Below, piece by piece: positions 12,543 through 23,147 of a stretch of 64,000 bases of DNA. Position 1 is the first letter of the stretch. The number at the start of each line of letters is the position of its first letter. The notes under the pieces were generated by a model, which did not search any database, was not told where the DNA came from, and saw nothing but the letters and a program-made list of their open reading frames with translations. This DNA is from Pseudofabraea citricarpa (Eukaryota; Ascomycota; Leotiomycetes; Helotiales; Dermateaceae): positions 1,748,501 to 1,812,500 of the forward strand of contig JAPWGK010000001.1 of NCBI GenBank assembly GCA_029641185.1. The letters are read 5' to 3'. The translations under genes were made by a program, and so were the position numbers.

Positions 12543-14075
12543 TTAAGCGAGGGGAGAATCAAAGACCAGAGATACCCCATCATCACCCACCGTGACAATC
12601 CGTTCACCATCACCTTGGACAAATCCTAAAACACCACCTCCCTCACCATCTCCTCTGTGTCCTTTCCACTCCCGCACAAATCCCGAATTTGCCATTCCAG
12701 TTCCTCCTCGGGTATCCCATCGTCGTACCACACCATCCATACCACAGCTTGTTAATAACCAGCCACCTGTACGGGCGTTCTTGACAAACTCGACCTTAAC
12801 CACACTGTGCTCCTCGTGTGCTTCCTTGATGTGACGACGGACAGCAAAGCGATGTGCAGAGTCGAACAGAGCAATACTCCCATCCACACTACCTGCAGCA
12901 AGAAGGGTCAGTGGTGGTGGTGCGAATGCAATGGTTTCGATGCCATCAGTTTGTGCCTGTAAGTCTGCAAGAATTTGACCAGACTGTCCTGCTGAAGCGG
13001 CTGATTTCCCTCCAGCTTGCTTGCCGCCTTTGCTCTTGGACCCTGCTCCTGCTCCGCCTTTTGCTGTAGGCTCAGCACCAAGACGTGGCAGGCCAACTAC
13101 TTTCATTGAACCTCCTGCTCCTCCTACGATAAGAAAAGCTCCACTTGGTGCACAGGCGACACTAAAAAGTCCACCTTCCACGGCAAATCTCTGATCAAGT
13201 GCTGTGAGCCCAATAACTGTTTGCCCTCCTTCCTGTGTGAGGCCTGCTGCAGATGCCTCCCCAAAGACATCCCAGACATAGAGACTTCCTTCTTCACTAA
13301 CCGTAGCGAGCATCTTTCCATCAGAGGTCCAAGCACCAGCGGTACATGATGCAGTATGCAAAAAGTATGATTGAATAATTTGTAATGGAGCATCTTTTGA
13401 AGATGAATCAATTGTGTAAACCCAGACTGATCCATCATTGGCTCCGAGGGCTACAGTGTTTGGGTATGTTGGGTTCGGACATGGGATAAGCCAGTTGATT
13501 TCCTCAACTTCTTGTACTTCAGCCAGGAATTTCCATGGCTGAACTTTTCCTTTGGGAGAAGCATATGTTCGAAGTTTTCCGTCTAGACCACCCGAGAGAA
13601 GAAACTCGCCATTTGGGAGCGTAAAAGTGAGCGCATTTATGGAATCAGTATGTCCCTCCAGAGTAAATATGGGCTGTATTGATTTCCTCTCTACCGGCTC
13701 GTTTGGCGTAGTCTGGTAGGAAGCAGGTAGGACAGGTGCAGCCTCAGGAGTTGCATCAAAGATATATCCGATCCCACCTAGGTCTTCTCCTTCACTGCCT
13801 CCCGTTGCGACTATATTTAGGTACAGTGGATGCTGAGCCACGGCGAATATGCTATCTTTGTGGGAGTCGAAGTGCGCAGAGGAATCGTTCTGGAGATAAA
13901 TTTCTTGCATTATATCGTCGTCGCCTTCATTTTCCGAACCCGAATCCATGGCGGCATCACCGTCATCGTCTACCTCTTCTCCCGCTTCGTTGGGATCCAG
14001 CATTGCTGGCTCATCGATATCGTATTCGTCTTCATCATCATGATTGTGAGCGGGGTTCTGCTTTGACGACGACAT
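12543..14075 (-). CDS. sqt1: Sqt1-type WD40 ribosome-assembly chaperone
   Basis: Single exon, 510 residues from the ATG at 14075. The open frame continues upstream, but that ATG starts the acidic leader (DDEDEYDIDEP, EEVDDDGD) conserved in Sqt1/AAMP proteins. After it comes the family signature around IYLQNDSSAHFDSHKDSIFA, then WD repeats: GHTDSINALTF, a SGGLDG blade, TASCTAGAWTSDGKMLATVSEEGSLYVWDV (in parts), and a last blade ending RRWDTRGG and HRGDGEGGGVLGFV. A Lys/Gly/Ala-rich loop interrupts the propeller at about residue 370. In yeast, Sqt1 is the dedicated chaperone of ribosomal protein uL16 (Rpl10) and loads it on late 60S particles. Confidence 0.9.
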   Translation of the reverse strand: MSSSKQNPAHNHDDEDEYDIDEPAMLDPNEAGEEVDDDGDAAMDSGSENEGDDDIMQEIYLQNDSSAHFDSHKDSIFAVAQHPLYLNIVATGGSEGEDLGGIGYIFDATPEAAPVLPASYQTTPNEPVERKSIQPIFTLEGHTDSINALTFTLPNGEFLLSGGLDGKLRTYASPKGKVQPWKFLAEVQEVEEINWLIPCPNPTYPNTVALGANDGSVWVYTIDSSSKDAPLQIIQSYFLHTASCTAGAWTSDGKMLATVSEEGSLYVWDVFGEASAAGLTQEGGQTVIGLTALDQRFAVEGGLFSVACAPSGAFLIVGGAGGSMKVVGLPRLGAEPTAKGGAGAGSKSKGGKQAGGKSAASAGQSGQILADLQAQTDGIETIAFAPPPLTLLAAGSVDGSIALFDSAHRFAVRRHIKEAHEEHSVVKVEFVKNARTGGWLLTSCGMDGVVRRWDTRGGTGMANSGFVREWKGHRGDGEGGGVLGFVQGDGERIVTVGDDGVSLVFDSPLA

Positions 14076-14453
14076 GGTGGGTGAGGGGTATGTTGATGGG
14101 TGGCGGGGTAGAATTTGAAAAGAAGTGGTCGCAAGAGTCACCTCTTTTTTGTATGAGAGAGAGAAACTTATATTCTTCAGAAGTCCAATGCGGCTCGTTC
14201 CTCGACTTGCTCGGTCCCGAATTGCTTGATAATCGTTACGGCGCGGCGACTTTTTTTCTGCGATGACAAAATCAAAATCAACAATTGCCCCACTAGCCAG
14301 CCTCGTCACATGATCACCCCTCTTCTACCCCTCGTTGTCGAACCGAGTTGAAATCTTGAGATTATTTTCTATCTTGAGATATAGATACGCAAGGCTCAAA
14401 AGCATGACAGATAAAAAGGCCACCCGATCAAAAATACCACCTCGCAGCAATAT
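14076..14453. promoter_or_regulatory. sqt1 upstream region and ligase 3' end
   Basis: 378 bases between the Sqt1 ATG and the stop of the ligase gene, which lies on the same strand. It must contain the Sqt1 promoter. No other feature seen. Confidence 0.45.
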
Positions 14454-16527
14454 TTACAGTTTTGCACCCTTCTTTCTTCTAGCTTCCTTCTCCCTGTCCC
14501 TCAGTAGTCTTCTCAAGATCTTCCCACTTGGGCTCTTTGGAATGACATCGATGAACTCCACACCACCTTTTAGCCATTTATGCCTGGCCTTGTGTTCTTC
14601 CACATGTTTGGCGATGTCTCTTGCTACTATTTTGTCGTTCTCTTCAACACCGACAGATGAGGATTTCACTACGAAGGCTTTCGGGATCTCTCCGGCCTTG
14701 TCGTCTGGGACTGGAATTACGGCAACGTCAGCCACGGAAGGATGAGTTAAGATGTGAGCCTCGAGTTCCGCTGGAGCAACTTGAAGTCCCTTGATCATAT
14801 TAGCATGCTTGTCCCGAGTGGGAAGCTCGCAGGACTCACCTTGACCTTGATCAGCTCCTTGATACGGTCAACAATAAAAACATGCTCATGACCATTGGGA
14901 CTCTTTCTCACAACAGCCTCATCTCCGGTTCTCATCCATTTTCCTCTACCATCAGTATCCTCTATGAAAGTCTCCTTGTTTGCCTTTTCATTGTTAAGAT
15001 AGCCCAGCACGACTGAAGGTGATTGCACAACCAGTTCCCCAGGTTGATCATAACCTTCTACTTCGGTACCTTCGGGAGTGAGGATCTTGGCTGTGAATCC
15101 AGGAATAAGAGACCCTGAAGAACCAAACCAAACATCATGTTCTGAAGTGGAGCAAACAACTGTACTGGTCTCAGTCAAACCATAGCCTTGTCGAATCTTC
15201 CAATCAGGGTAGATAGCTTGCAATTCTTCAGCAGTTTCGGCACCTAGTGGCGCAGCACCTGTAAAGATGGTTTTCACACTGCTTAAATCTGCTTGCTTAC
15301 AAGCCGACTGGTTCTTGGCCATTTGGATGATGATTGGTGGAACCTAGAACAGGATCAGTTTCGAAAGTTCTCTTTGGAATGACTTGTACTTACAACATAT
15401 AAGGTGGAGATTTTGTAAGTCTCGATGGCATGAAGATATGAAGGGAGTTCAAACTTTGGTAGAACTACCACACCATCTCCTCGGTAGGTACTGGCTTGCG
15501 CTATAACCACTAAGCCATAAATATGACTCAAAGGCAAGAGTCCAAGGCCAATTTCCGTCTTTTCATTCTCCGGCCTTTTATCTCTTACGGGCTGATCATA
15601 TAGACAAATTTGGAGGATATTTGCAATGACGTTTCTATGAGAGATCATAACTCCTTTCTGTCAAAGTATTAGCAAGTTTGCAAAACAGATTTGTCGAAGG
15701 ACGCACGGGTAGACCGGAGGTGCCACTCGAATAACATAAATATGCCGTCTGTTTTGCTCCTTGGCCCTTCTCCCAATTCAACTGCTCAAGTGCTCCAAGC
15801 TTCGTACCCTCTTCAATAAGCTGGCCAACAGTTTTGAAAGGAAGTTGCTTGTCACTTGAAAATGGCTTTGGCATTTCTAATAAATAGACATGTTTGTTCG
15901 GAATACCACAAGCTTTGGCTGCTTCCAATGATGTTTGTAGGAGTGGCACGCACTTGCACATAGTTAGTATAAGTATCGCTGCTTTGCGGTTTGGACTTAC
16001 TGTGAATAGAGCTTTGGCACCAGACGACTTGAGTTGGAATTCAAGCTCCGAAGCTGAATATGCAGCATTGGCTGGAGAGGCAACACCAGAAAGCCGATGT
16101 ATGGCATATGCCAATGCCATGGAATCGACCTAGCAACAACGGTATCAGCATATCCTCCCCTGACGCCAGCCTGTTCTCGGCACCAAACGTACTGTATTCA
16201 AGGCAAATATTCCAATCACTTTATCCCATTCTGTGCCCTGGTTTGGATGCCACCCAAATTCCTTCGACAGGGCTCGTGCCAGATGATCAACTCGTTCAGC
16301 CATCTCTTGTCCGGTATAAGTTCTCCCCGATATCCCGCAGGTGAAGGGGTTTTGCGACAACTTGTGCGGTTGTCTACCATAAGCTTCGTCGAGCATAAAT
16401 TGGCTGATGGAAATAGAGTCGGGCACATCTTTAACTGCACATCTCTGTCAGTGTATGATATACTAGCTCCTTGAAAGCCTAACATACCATCGAGGGTTGG
16501 CACCCATGACGGCGGAGTGAAGACCAT
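14454..16527 (-). CDS. peroxisomal acyl-CoA / 4-coumarate-CoA-type ligase
   Basis: Seven exons: 16527-16488, 16428-16193, 16129-16001, 15952-15707, 15657-15394, 15343-14840, 14789-14454; 584 residues. All junctions keep the frame. It has the adenylate-forming motifs: CYSSGTSGLPKGVMISHRN (nucleotide loop), GLLPLSHIYG, QGYGLTETS, TGDEAV, the hinge DRIKELIKVKG, and PKSPSGKILRR with the catalytic Lys near the end. The C-terminal tripeptide AKL is a type 1 peroxisomal signal. Fungal proteins of this group activate fatty or phenylpropanoid-like acids to CoA thioesters via acyl-AMP for beta-oxidation or secondary metabolism. The exact acid cannot be read from sequence. No biosynthetic-cluster partner is adjacent. 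Confidence 0.9.
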
Positions 16528-17682
16528 CTTCAGTCCGTCACAATTCTTCACAATTACTTAAATCGTCCTTGCATCAAAACAAAGCAACAAAAATAATATA
16601 AGAGCGATAAGCAGACGTATGCGACAAAAAAAATGGTCGGAGGCAGAATAAAACAGGACGGAGGGAGGCAGCAGAGGATAAGGGAGTGGGAGGCGGAGCT
16701 CCCAATAGCTGTCTACCCCATATTAAAGGCAAGTCTTGTCACATATTTGCGGGGAGGTGGACCAAAGAGGCTGGGATCTAGAGCCGAAGCAGACAGAACA
16801 AGCCGAGGCCTGAAGATAACTCTTTCCGCCAGCCTGACTCGTGTAGAGTGAGGAGGTCGCTCTTCAAGCAAGACTGTCCGACAGTTGTACTGTCCTGCAC
16901 TCTGGGCCCTGGTTGTGTTATCCACAACTTAAAATCCCATCTTCTATAAACTGCCTTTCGCAAAATGAGAATAATGACCGACCGAGCTCCCGAGGTATGA
17001 TACAAAGTTCTGGCATGGGCCGAAGCGAATGGACAATGGCAGCCCATCCATTATTGCGGTCATGCTGATCTCGATGGAACGCTGCCTGATAGGCCCTTCA
17101 TAAGCTTTGGTGATACAGGAGGGTAAGTTTATGATCTCGACGTTGCATTTTGAATTTCCCAGGATATGTACAGTTAACCGGCTTTTTCAGTTCCGCGGAC
17201 CTGGTCCACCACTCACTCAACAAGACAGATTTCGAACGACACTTAGTCCACTGCGGGAACCACCTGTGCCTGGCTAAGCATCTCGACTTTGCAGCTGATG
17301 ACGAGATTCATCTTTCAACAACTGATCTTCTCTTTCTTACACGCCTTCTTTCTGATGCACTTCTTCTTCTGTTCAAGAACGAACGAGACAGGCTTTGAAG
17401 CTACCCCATGCCAAGCGAGTGGGGCCAGATCCCTGCCCTGCCTTTTTCAACGTCACATCTCTACACATCTCCCCTTTACGAGTTTGATTGCGACTCTATT
17501 GATCTTCTTGTTTCTCGGAATTCTTCAATCTTCTTCACTCTTCGCTCTCCTTTCGACATCCGGCATCCGCAGCGTCTTTGAAGTACCAAAACGCAACAGA
17601 AGTCTAATGGAGCCAGTTTGCATTACATGGTGGAAGCCAATCAACGAACGTCGATGAATTCTACACAGCTCTCCGCAAGAGG
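16528..17682. other. intergenic region between divergent genes
   Basis: Upstream of both the ligase gene (-) and the unrecognised gene at 17683 (+). No protein-like frame is seen except a possible 5' extension of the latter from about 17608 (in frame, after a TAA at 17605-17607). A CT-rich stretch at about 17320-17560 looks like leader sequence. Confidence 0.45.
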
Positions 17683-18779
17683 ATGTACGAGCAGGCCATG
17701 AGCCCAGGAAGGAGTTCTGACATCGATGCATCTAACATCATCTGTCAACCGAGATGCTGCAGGACCTCTATAGTCGAGAGAGATGCAGCACACACACGAA
17801 AGGAGTCGACATCCGAGCACTCTGCTGATACAGACTCTCCCAAGAAAGAACAGGAGCCCAAATCAACAGAGACAAAAGCTGAAAGTGCAAACAGCAGTCT
17901 TTTGAAATCAGACAATCGTCATGTACAGCAACTCGACGAGGACATCGCCGGTACGACACCTTCAGCAAGTCAACTGGATCCATCAATTATCCTTCAACAA
18001 AGTATCCCAAGCACCCAGGACTTGTCTGGTATGATGAGAGTAGGTGTGCAGAATTCAACTGGCGACTCTGCAGTACCAAAACATCAGAAGACAGAAGATT
18101 CAAGACCAGAAGCTGTAGTTTATTCATACTATGAGCCCTCAAAACTTCGAGGGTTCAGCGTCGAACATGAATCTTCCACAGGTCAAACGAGCCTGGATGA
18201 AGTATCCCGAAAAACAATCCAGGATCAAGCACAGGGACCGTATATATCCCCACGAAAGTCAGATTATGAATCGGCTGGGGCTGGTTTCAAGCAGGGAGCA
18301 CTTACTCCTGCCCCCCAGACCTCGCAGCCAATGACACCGGTATCTTTGGTGAGCCACGAAGCTACTGTGGCATGGTAAAGACGCTGATGTCTGAGGACAG
18401 GAACGCCTTGATTTCTGGATACGGTCACATGACTCTACTGAAATCCCATTGGCACCAGGACATGGGACGAAAGCCTCCATAACATTTTGTCCTATGTCAA
18501 ATTCCAATATGGGCATGCAAACAGATGTCAGTTCTCAGGATGGACGTAAGATTACGTTTTGTTATCTTTTGTTTTTTTGTTTCTGTCATTTCACAAACGG
18601 CCTGCCTAGTTTGGAAGTCCACACAAAGCAGCAGAGGTCTACAAGCCAAAGGCAGATTCTACATCAATCCAAGCTTGCGCATTTCTTCTCTACTCTACCT
18701 CGTGGTTCTTTCCAAAGAATTAAATCAAATCCATGGACAAAGTATTGAAAGAAACGATATGGCTCTGGTATGTAGGTAA
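17683..18779 (+). CDS. unrecognised protein, three exons
   Basis: Model: 17683-18348, 18401-18545, 18610-18779; 326 residues. The introns (52 and 64 bp) have GTGAGC and GTAAGA donors, a CTGAT branch-like site in the first, and AG ends. Both keep the frame into sequence of protein-like composition (ERLDFWIRSHDSTEIPLAPG, then KGRFYINPSLRISSLLYLVV). The N-terminal two thirds is Ser/Gln/Lys-rich and probably disordered. The start is uncertain: the frame is open for 75 bases upstream and contains no other ATG. The stop overlaps a good splice donor (AG|GTAAGT at 18776-18777), so the transcript may continue through another intron into the repeat beyond 18840. I recognise no domain. Confidence 0.5.
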
Positions 18780-19472
18780 GTGCCTAGGTAGTTGTGTGCT
18801 CCGTGCACGGACCCAACTTGACTGATCTCCTTCTGGAAGGCACACTCTATTTACTTCCTCTATTCTGATTTCTCACCATCTTCGCGCAACACTTCTTAAA
18901 CCCATTTCCGTCCGAAGACTTTCGTCTGAAGCTTCATTCGCCGGAAAGTCATTTCTCAAGAAGGTCTTTTCGTCTGAAGTCTTCTTACGCGGGTCTGTGG
19001 ATATTCCTTTCATTGGAAGGCATTCACGGCATTCGCGTCATTCACGGCATTCACATCATTCTCGTCAGTCTTGCCATTCACGGCATTCATATCATTCTCG
19101 TCAGTCTCGTCAGTCTTGTCATTCACGGCATTCATATCATTCTCGTCATTCTCGTCAGTCTTGCCATTCATTTCATTCTCGTCCTTCATTTCATTCTCGT
19201 CCTTCATTTCATTCTCGTCCTTCATTTCATTCTCGTCCTTCATTTCATTCTCGTCCTTCATTTCATTCTTGTCCTTCAATCTCGCCATTCTCGTCAGTCT
19301 TGCGATTCACGTCATTCTTGTCCTTCATATCATTCTCGTCCTTCATTCTCGTCATTCTCGTCTTTCTCGTCTTTCATATCATTCTCGTCATTCACGGCAG
19401 TCTTCTTCTCTCTCACCAAAACACCTTTCTACCCTTACACATACACTTTCAAACAAATCCTATTCATCAGTA
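18780..19472. other. intergenic region with low-complexity repeats
   Basis: Between the unrecognised gene and the AlkB-like gene. The first 240 bases are non-repetitive; from about 19018 it is a repeat (listed separately). It probably includes the promoter/leader of the AlkB-like gene. Confidence 0.5.
19018..19415 (+). repeat. CATTCNCGT-type low-complexity repeat with an 18-bp tandem core
   Basis: The whole stretch is built from CATTC, CACGG and CTCGT units. Its core at 19171-19278 is six head-to-tail copies of TTTCATTCTCGTCCTTCA, five identical and the last with one C to T change. The unit length is a multiple of three and lacks stops in most frames, so all three plus frames and one minus frame stay open across it. 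One plus frame runs straight into the AlkB-like ATG at 19473. Coding status is uncertain; leader or promoter DNA seems likelier. Confidence 0.85.
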
Positions 19473-22400
19473 ATGGATAATAACTCCCCAAAGGATGATC
19501 TTTCCATTGCTAAAGGGTTATCTCAAGAGATGAATGCTAACCTTTTACAAGGCGCATCAGTTGACACATCATTGAATCCAGATCAGATGCGCACTATGGC
19601 TCCTAGTTCAGCTTCTCAACCTGAGACTCGGGCTGCGAAGAAAGCCAGATTGAGTCAAAATTCAGAACTTTCAGACTCAGCACATCTGACCGTACATACA
19701 TCACTGCCCACTTTACAGGACGAAGCGCCATCGCCGCCTACTTCGCCACTAACATCATTTAGTTCGGACTCTGATACGTCTGCAGTCCATGTTTCCAAAC
19801 CAAAGTTGATTGTCAAGCTAAAAATCAAGATCGATGTAAGTTGAATTCTACTTAAGCTCCTCTTAATATTATCGGCCCATGTTCCAAATGATTCACGAAA
19901 TTTTGGTCTTTCAATAAGAGCCATAATTCTTTTAGAGAAAGAAACCCTCGTTAACCAACTTCTAGCAGGCCGATAGCGACGCTACCTCGTCTAGTACCTC
20001 GGTCAATACCCGAAGCAACAACTTCCCTCTAGACTCGGATCATGACATCTCGCAAGAAGATGTTGTAGGCGCCACTCCTGCCGTGGTGAACAATGATCTA
20101 ACTCAGGCCATCTCTGCCGATGAAAGCAATGACCTACTTCCTAGCCCTTCTAGAAATACGCGAACGCAACCCGCCTCGACAATCCGAAAAAGCGGTCGTA
20201 CTCTTCGCAGCAAGCAAGCTAGTGGAGATGACGTGCTAGCTGAAAGCCATGCCCATCAAGATGACAGCCTTCCTGATCTCCAGACTTCTCCAAAGCCGAA
20301 GAGGGGAAGAAAACGAAAAGCTCAAGATGATGAGTTCGCTTCGGCAGCTTCGCAGTCAAGCCCTGAACTAAAGAAGGCCCGACAATCAAAGAAAGCTATC
20401 AAGAGACAAGCCTCTAGGCAACCAAAACCTGAACCAGTGGACGTACAGGCGAATAAGCCTGAGCCATTCGGCCAACCACCAGCTTGGGGAGATAAACGAC
20501 AACAGCTCTGCGAGACACTGCCATATTACAGAGCATATCAATCTGGAGCTTATACCACTGCTGGTAAGGCCCTCGGTTTTGCGATTGACAAGTGGTCTGG
20601 ACCTCGAGACAAGTTTACTGAGGAAGTTATCATCTCTCGATGGTAAGTACCTAGATATTTGTCAAGGTAAAAACTTACGAGCTAATTGATTTTAGTGGCG
20701 GCGGTAAAGAACTAGATGAGAATGGTAACATGGTTCAGGTTAGAGATCAAGAAACCAGTTCGATTGCCTTAGCATTTGAGCGATCAATGAAGGAGAGACA
20801 GCCTGTGGGTCTCATAGCTGGTAAGTCCCATCTATGGAATCTATGTGTTTCGTTACCAGCTAACCAATTTTCAGGTTGTGGAAGTTCACTAAGTCCATCC
20901 AAGCTACCTCATTATTACAACGTACTGGATTGGTTTCATGTCACAGATGTATGGTGTGAGAAGAGCAAAGGCCTCAAAATTTGGATGGTTCGGTTCGAAA
21001 AGATCAACCTTGATGAAAAGTCATGGTGGGCGCCAAAGGATTCTCCTCCATTGCCAGAAGATCGAGATTTCGAGGGCATTAGAAAACCATCCAGGGCTTG
21101 CCTTCGGTGTGGCAAGATCAACAGACAGATCTTCAATGCAGGCTGGGTGTGCTTAAACACAGGATGTCGACGTTATTTCGAATTTAAGGTTACCCCTGAC
21201 GATGATAAGCTCGACTACGATGACACTTTCATGAACGAGCGCACAAAATTCACTGGATTGACTCCTGACCCTATTGCACCACTGCCACTTACCAATACTG
21301 ATATGGAGGAAATGGATGCATTTGGAATTGAGAAGGAATGTAAGAGAGGTATTGTGTGCCAGAAGTGCCAATGTTGTACTAGGCGTGTTGATTGGAGAGA
21401 ATGGTCTTGTGAAAATCCTGCATGCGATTATACTTACCAAGTTCGTCAAATACCGATACCTATTGAGGAAGTTGTGGCAAGAAGCTTGGGTGTGTCGAAG
21501 CCTTTCAAAATGCGTGGTGGCATTCGGGTCGCTCAAATGACTCTCGCCCAATACGACGTTGTCGAATACACCATTCCTGGTCTAGGTGAAGACGACATTG
21601 GATTCATCCGTCATTTCAAGGCCAACGGAATCATCAACAAACAGCCTGATGGACCTAACGATCTTTTTATTCAGATGCAAGAAAGAGATTTTGGTCTCAA
21701 GAGAAATCCAGCCCGTTTACGGGGGAGTAAGTTAACCTCCTAAAAAATCCGAAGTTATTTCACTAACTTTTTCTAGATGCTCAGGAAGTTCTGACATCTC
21801 ACTGGGCTGCAAACTGGGTAACTACAAACAGAATATGTCCATAATTTACCATATGCTTATCATGAAACACAGGGCGCACCATATAAATTCGGGGTTTCTG
21901 TTCTTTCCAAAGGGTTCGACGTCGCTCCACCGGTCATCTTGAAGGCTCTCCAGCGATTGACATGGGCTGGTCAACAGGCTTTAACAGAAAATATGGAGCA
22001 GTTCCATCCATTCAATGAGTTATTATCTATCGGATATTTCGAAGATACTAAGATTGGCGTAAGACAAACAAATGAACCACCAATACGTATACTGACTGAT
22101 GTCATATAGTGGCATGATGATGGAGAGAAGGAACTCGGACCTACTGTGGCAACTCTTTCTTTGGGAGCGGAAGCAACCATGTCCTTTCGACCCAAGAAGA
22201 AGAACGGCTTGGGCGACCCTCCGAGGAGACAAAACGGAGAAAAAGCCACAGTTCTTCAGATCACCCTCGGTCATGGTGATTTGGTCATCATGCATGGAAC
22301 TCAAATTCAGAAGCTCTACGATGTAAGTTGATTCCTCTCAAAGCAACCTTACTCTGCTAATATGACCAAGCATATGGTAGAACCACATGGCAAGCTTCGC

Positions 22401-22685
22401 TTTGCATTGACCTGTCGTTATATTCGTCCTGAGACCATTGCCAACAAAGAAGAGCGCCAGGCCGCAATTATTAAAGGTAGCCTTCCGCCCGGAAGCGAGA
22501 AATACTTGTATGACGGAGACCTTAATGCGAAAGACATTCCTCGAAATGGACAACTTGAAAAATTCAATCGCGACTTCAACCATCTCCTCGCAAATATTCA
22601 CACCGGAAATGTTAGCGACGCAACTGTGCAAAGTTGGATCGGAAAGCTTTCAGCTGTTTCATCCAAGAGTAAGCCAAATGAATAG
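19473..22685 (+). CDS. AlkB-like 2-oxoglutarate/Fe(II) dioxygenase with Cys-rich N-terminal region
   Basis: Eight exons: 19473-19835, 19969-20642, 20696-20820, 20875-21726, 21777-21817, 21873-22058, 22110-22322, 22371-22685; 922 residues, all junctions in frame. The C-terminal AlkB domain (about 690-850) has the iron ligands H749-x-D751 (WHDDGE) and H819, and R828-x5-R834 (RFALTCR) as in AlkB R204/R210. Residues 1-310 are disordered with basic patches (KPKRGRKRK). A globular segment (about 325-430) carries a CGGG and a GCGSS turn. Two zinc-ribbon-like Cys groups follow: CLRCG...CLNTGC and CQKCQCC...CENPAC. AlkB enzymes oxidatively demethylate DNA or RNA bases. A nuclear role is suggested by the basic tracts, and the substrate is unknown. 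The start was chosen because upstream sequence is repeat. Confidence 0.87.
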
Positions 22686-23147
22686 AAGAAAGGTACGATA
22701 AGCACATTTGACGAACTTTGGGGCATCAATACGGATCAACGATAAATTCGCACTGTAAAACATAGGCCCATTTCACATGTACCTTTTCATGGCCATATAT
22801 TTGAATGCAGCTCTAATTCACGGTGGTTGCTACTTGAGGGGATATTTGGGGTTCGCAAAATCGCAAGGATTTCACATTGGCTAAATTATGTATTTTGCAT
22901 GGATTAGAAGTAATTAGCATGACTCTGCGGTGAGTTAATAAATGCGTTGCTCTCAAAAGTGCTTGTTCATTTAACACCATTGCATGGTTAATAAACAAGG
23001 GATCTTGATAACATCACAACAGGTGAGATAATACCTAGGTAGGTGAGTAATTGAACTTGAATACTGTGATTTCCAATAAGCTATGCTCCTAACTCCAAGA
23101 TAGAAATTCGTGAAGTTGCTACAATATGCTATACATTACTATCTCTA
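22686..23147. other. convergent intergenic region
   Basis: Between the stops of the AlkB-like and DUF1479 genes; AT-rich, no coding frame. It contains one TACCTAGGTA palindrome at 23032-23041. Confidence 0.5.
23032..23041. promoter_or_regulatory. TACCTAGGTA palindrome, copy 2
   Basis: Perfect copy in the spacer between the AlkB-like and DUF1479 genes (convergent). Confidence 0.6.
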
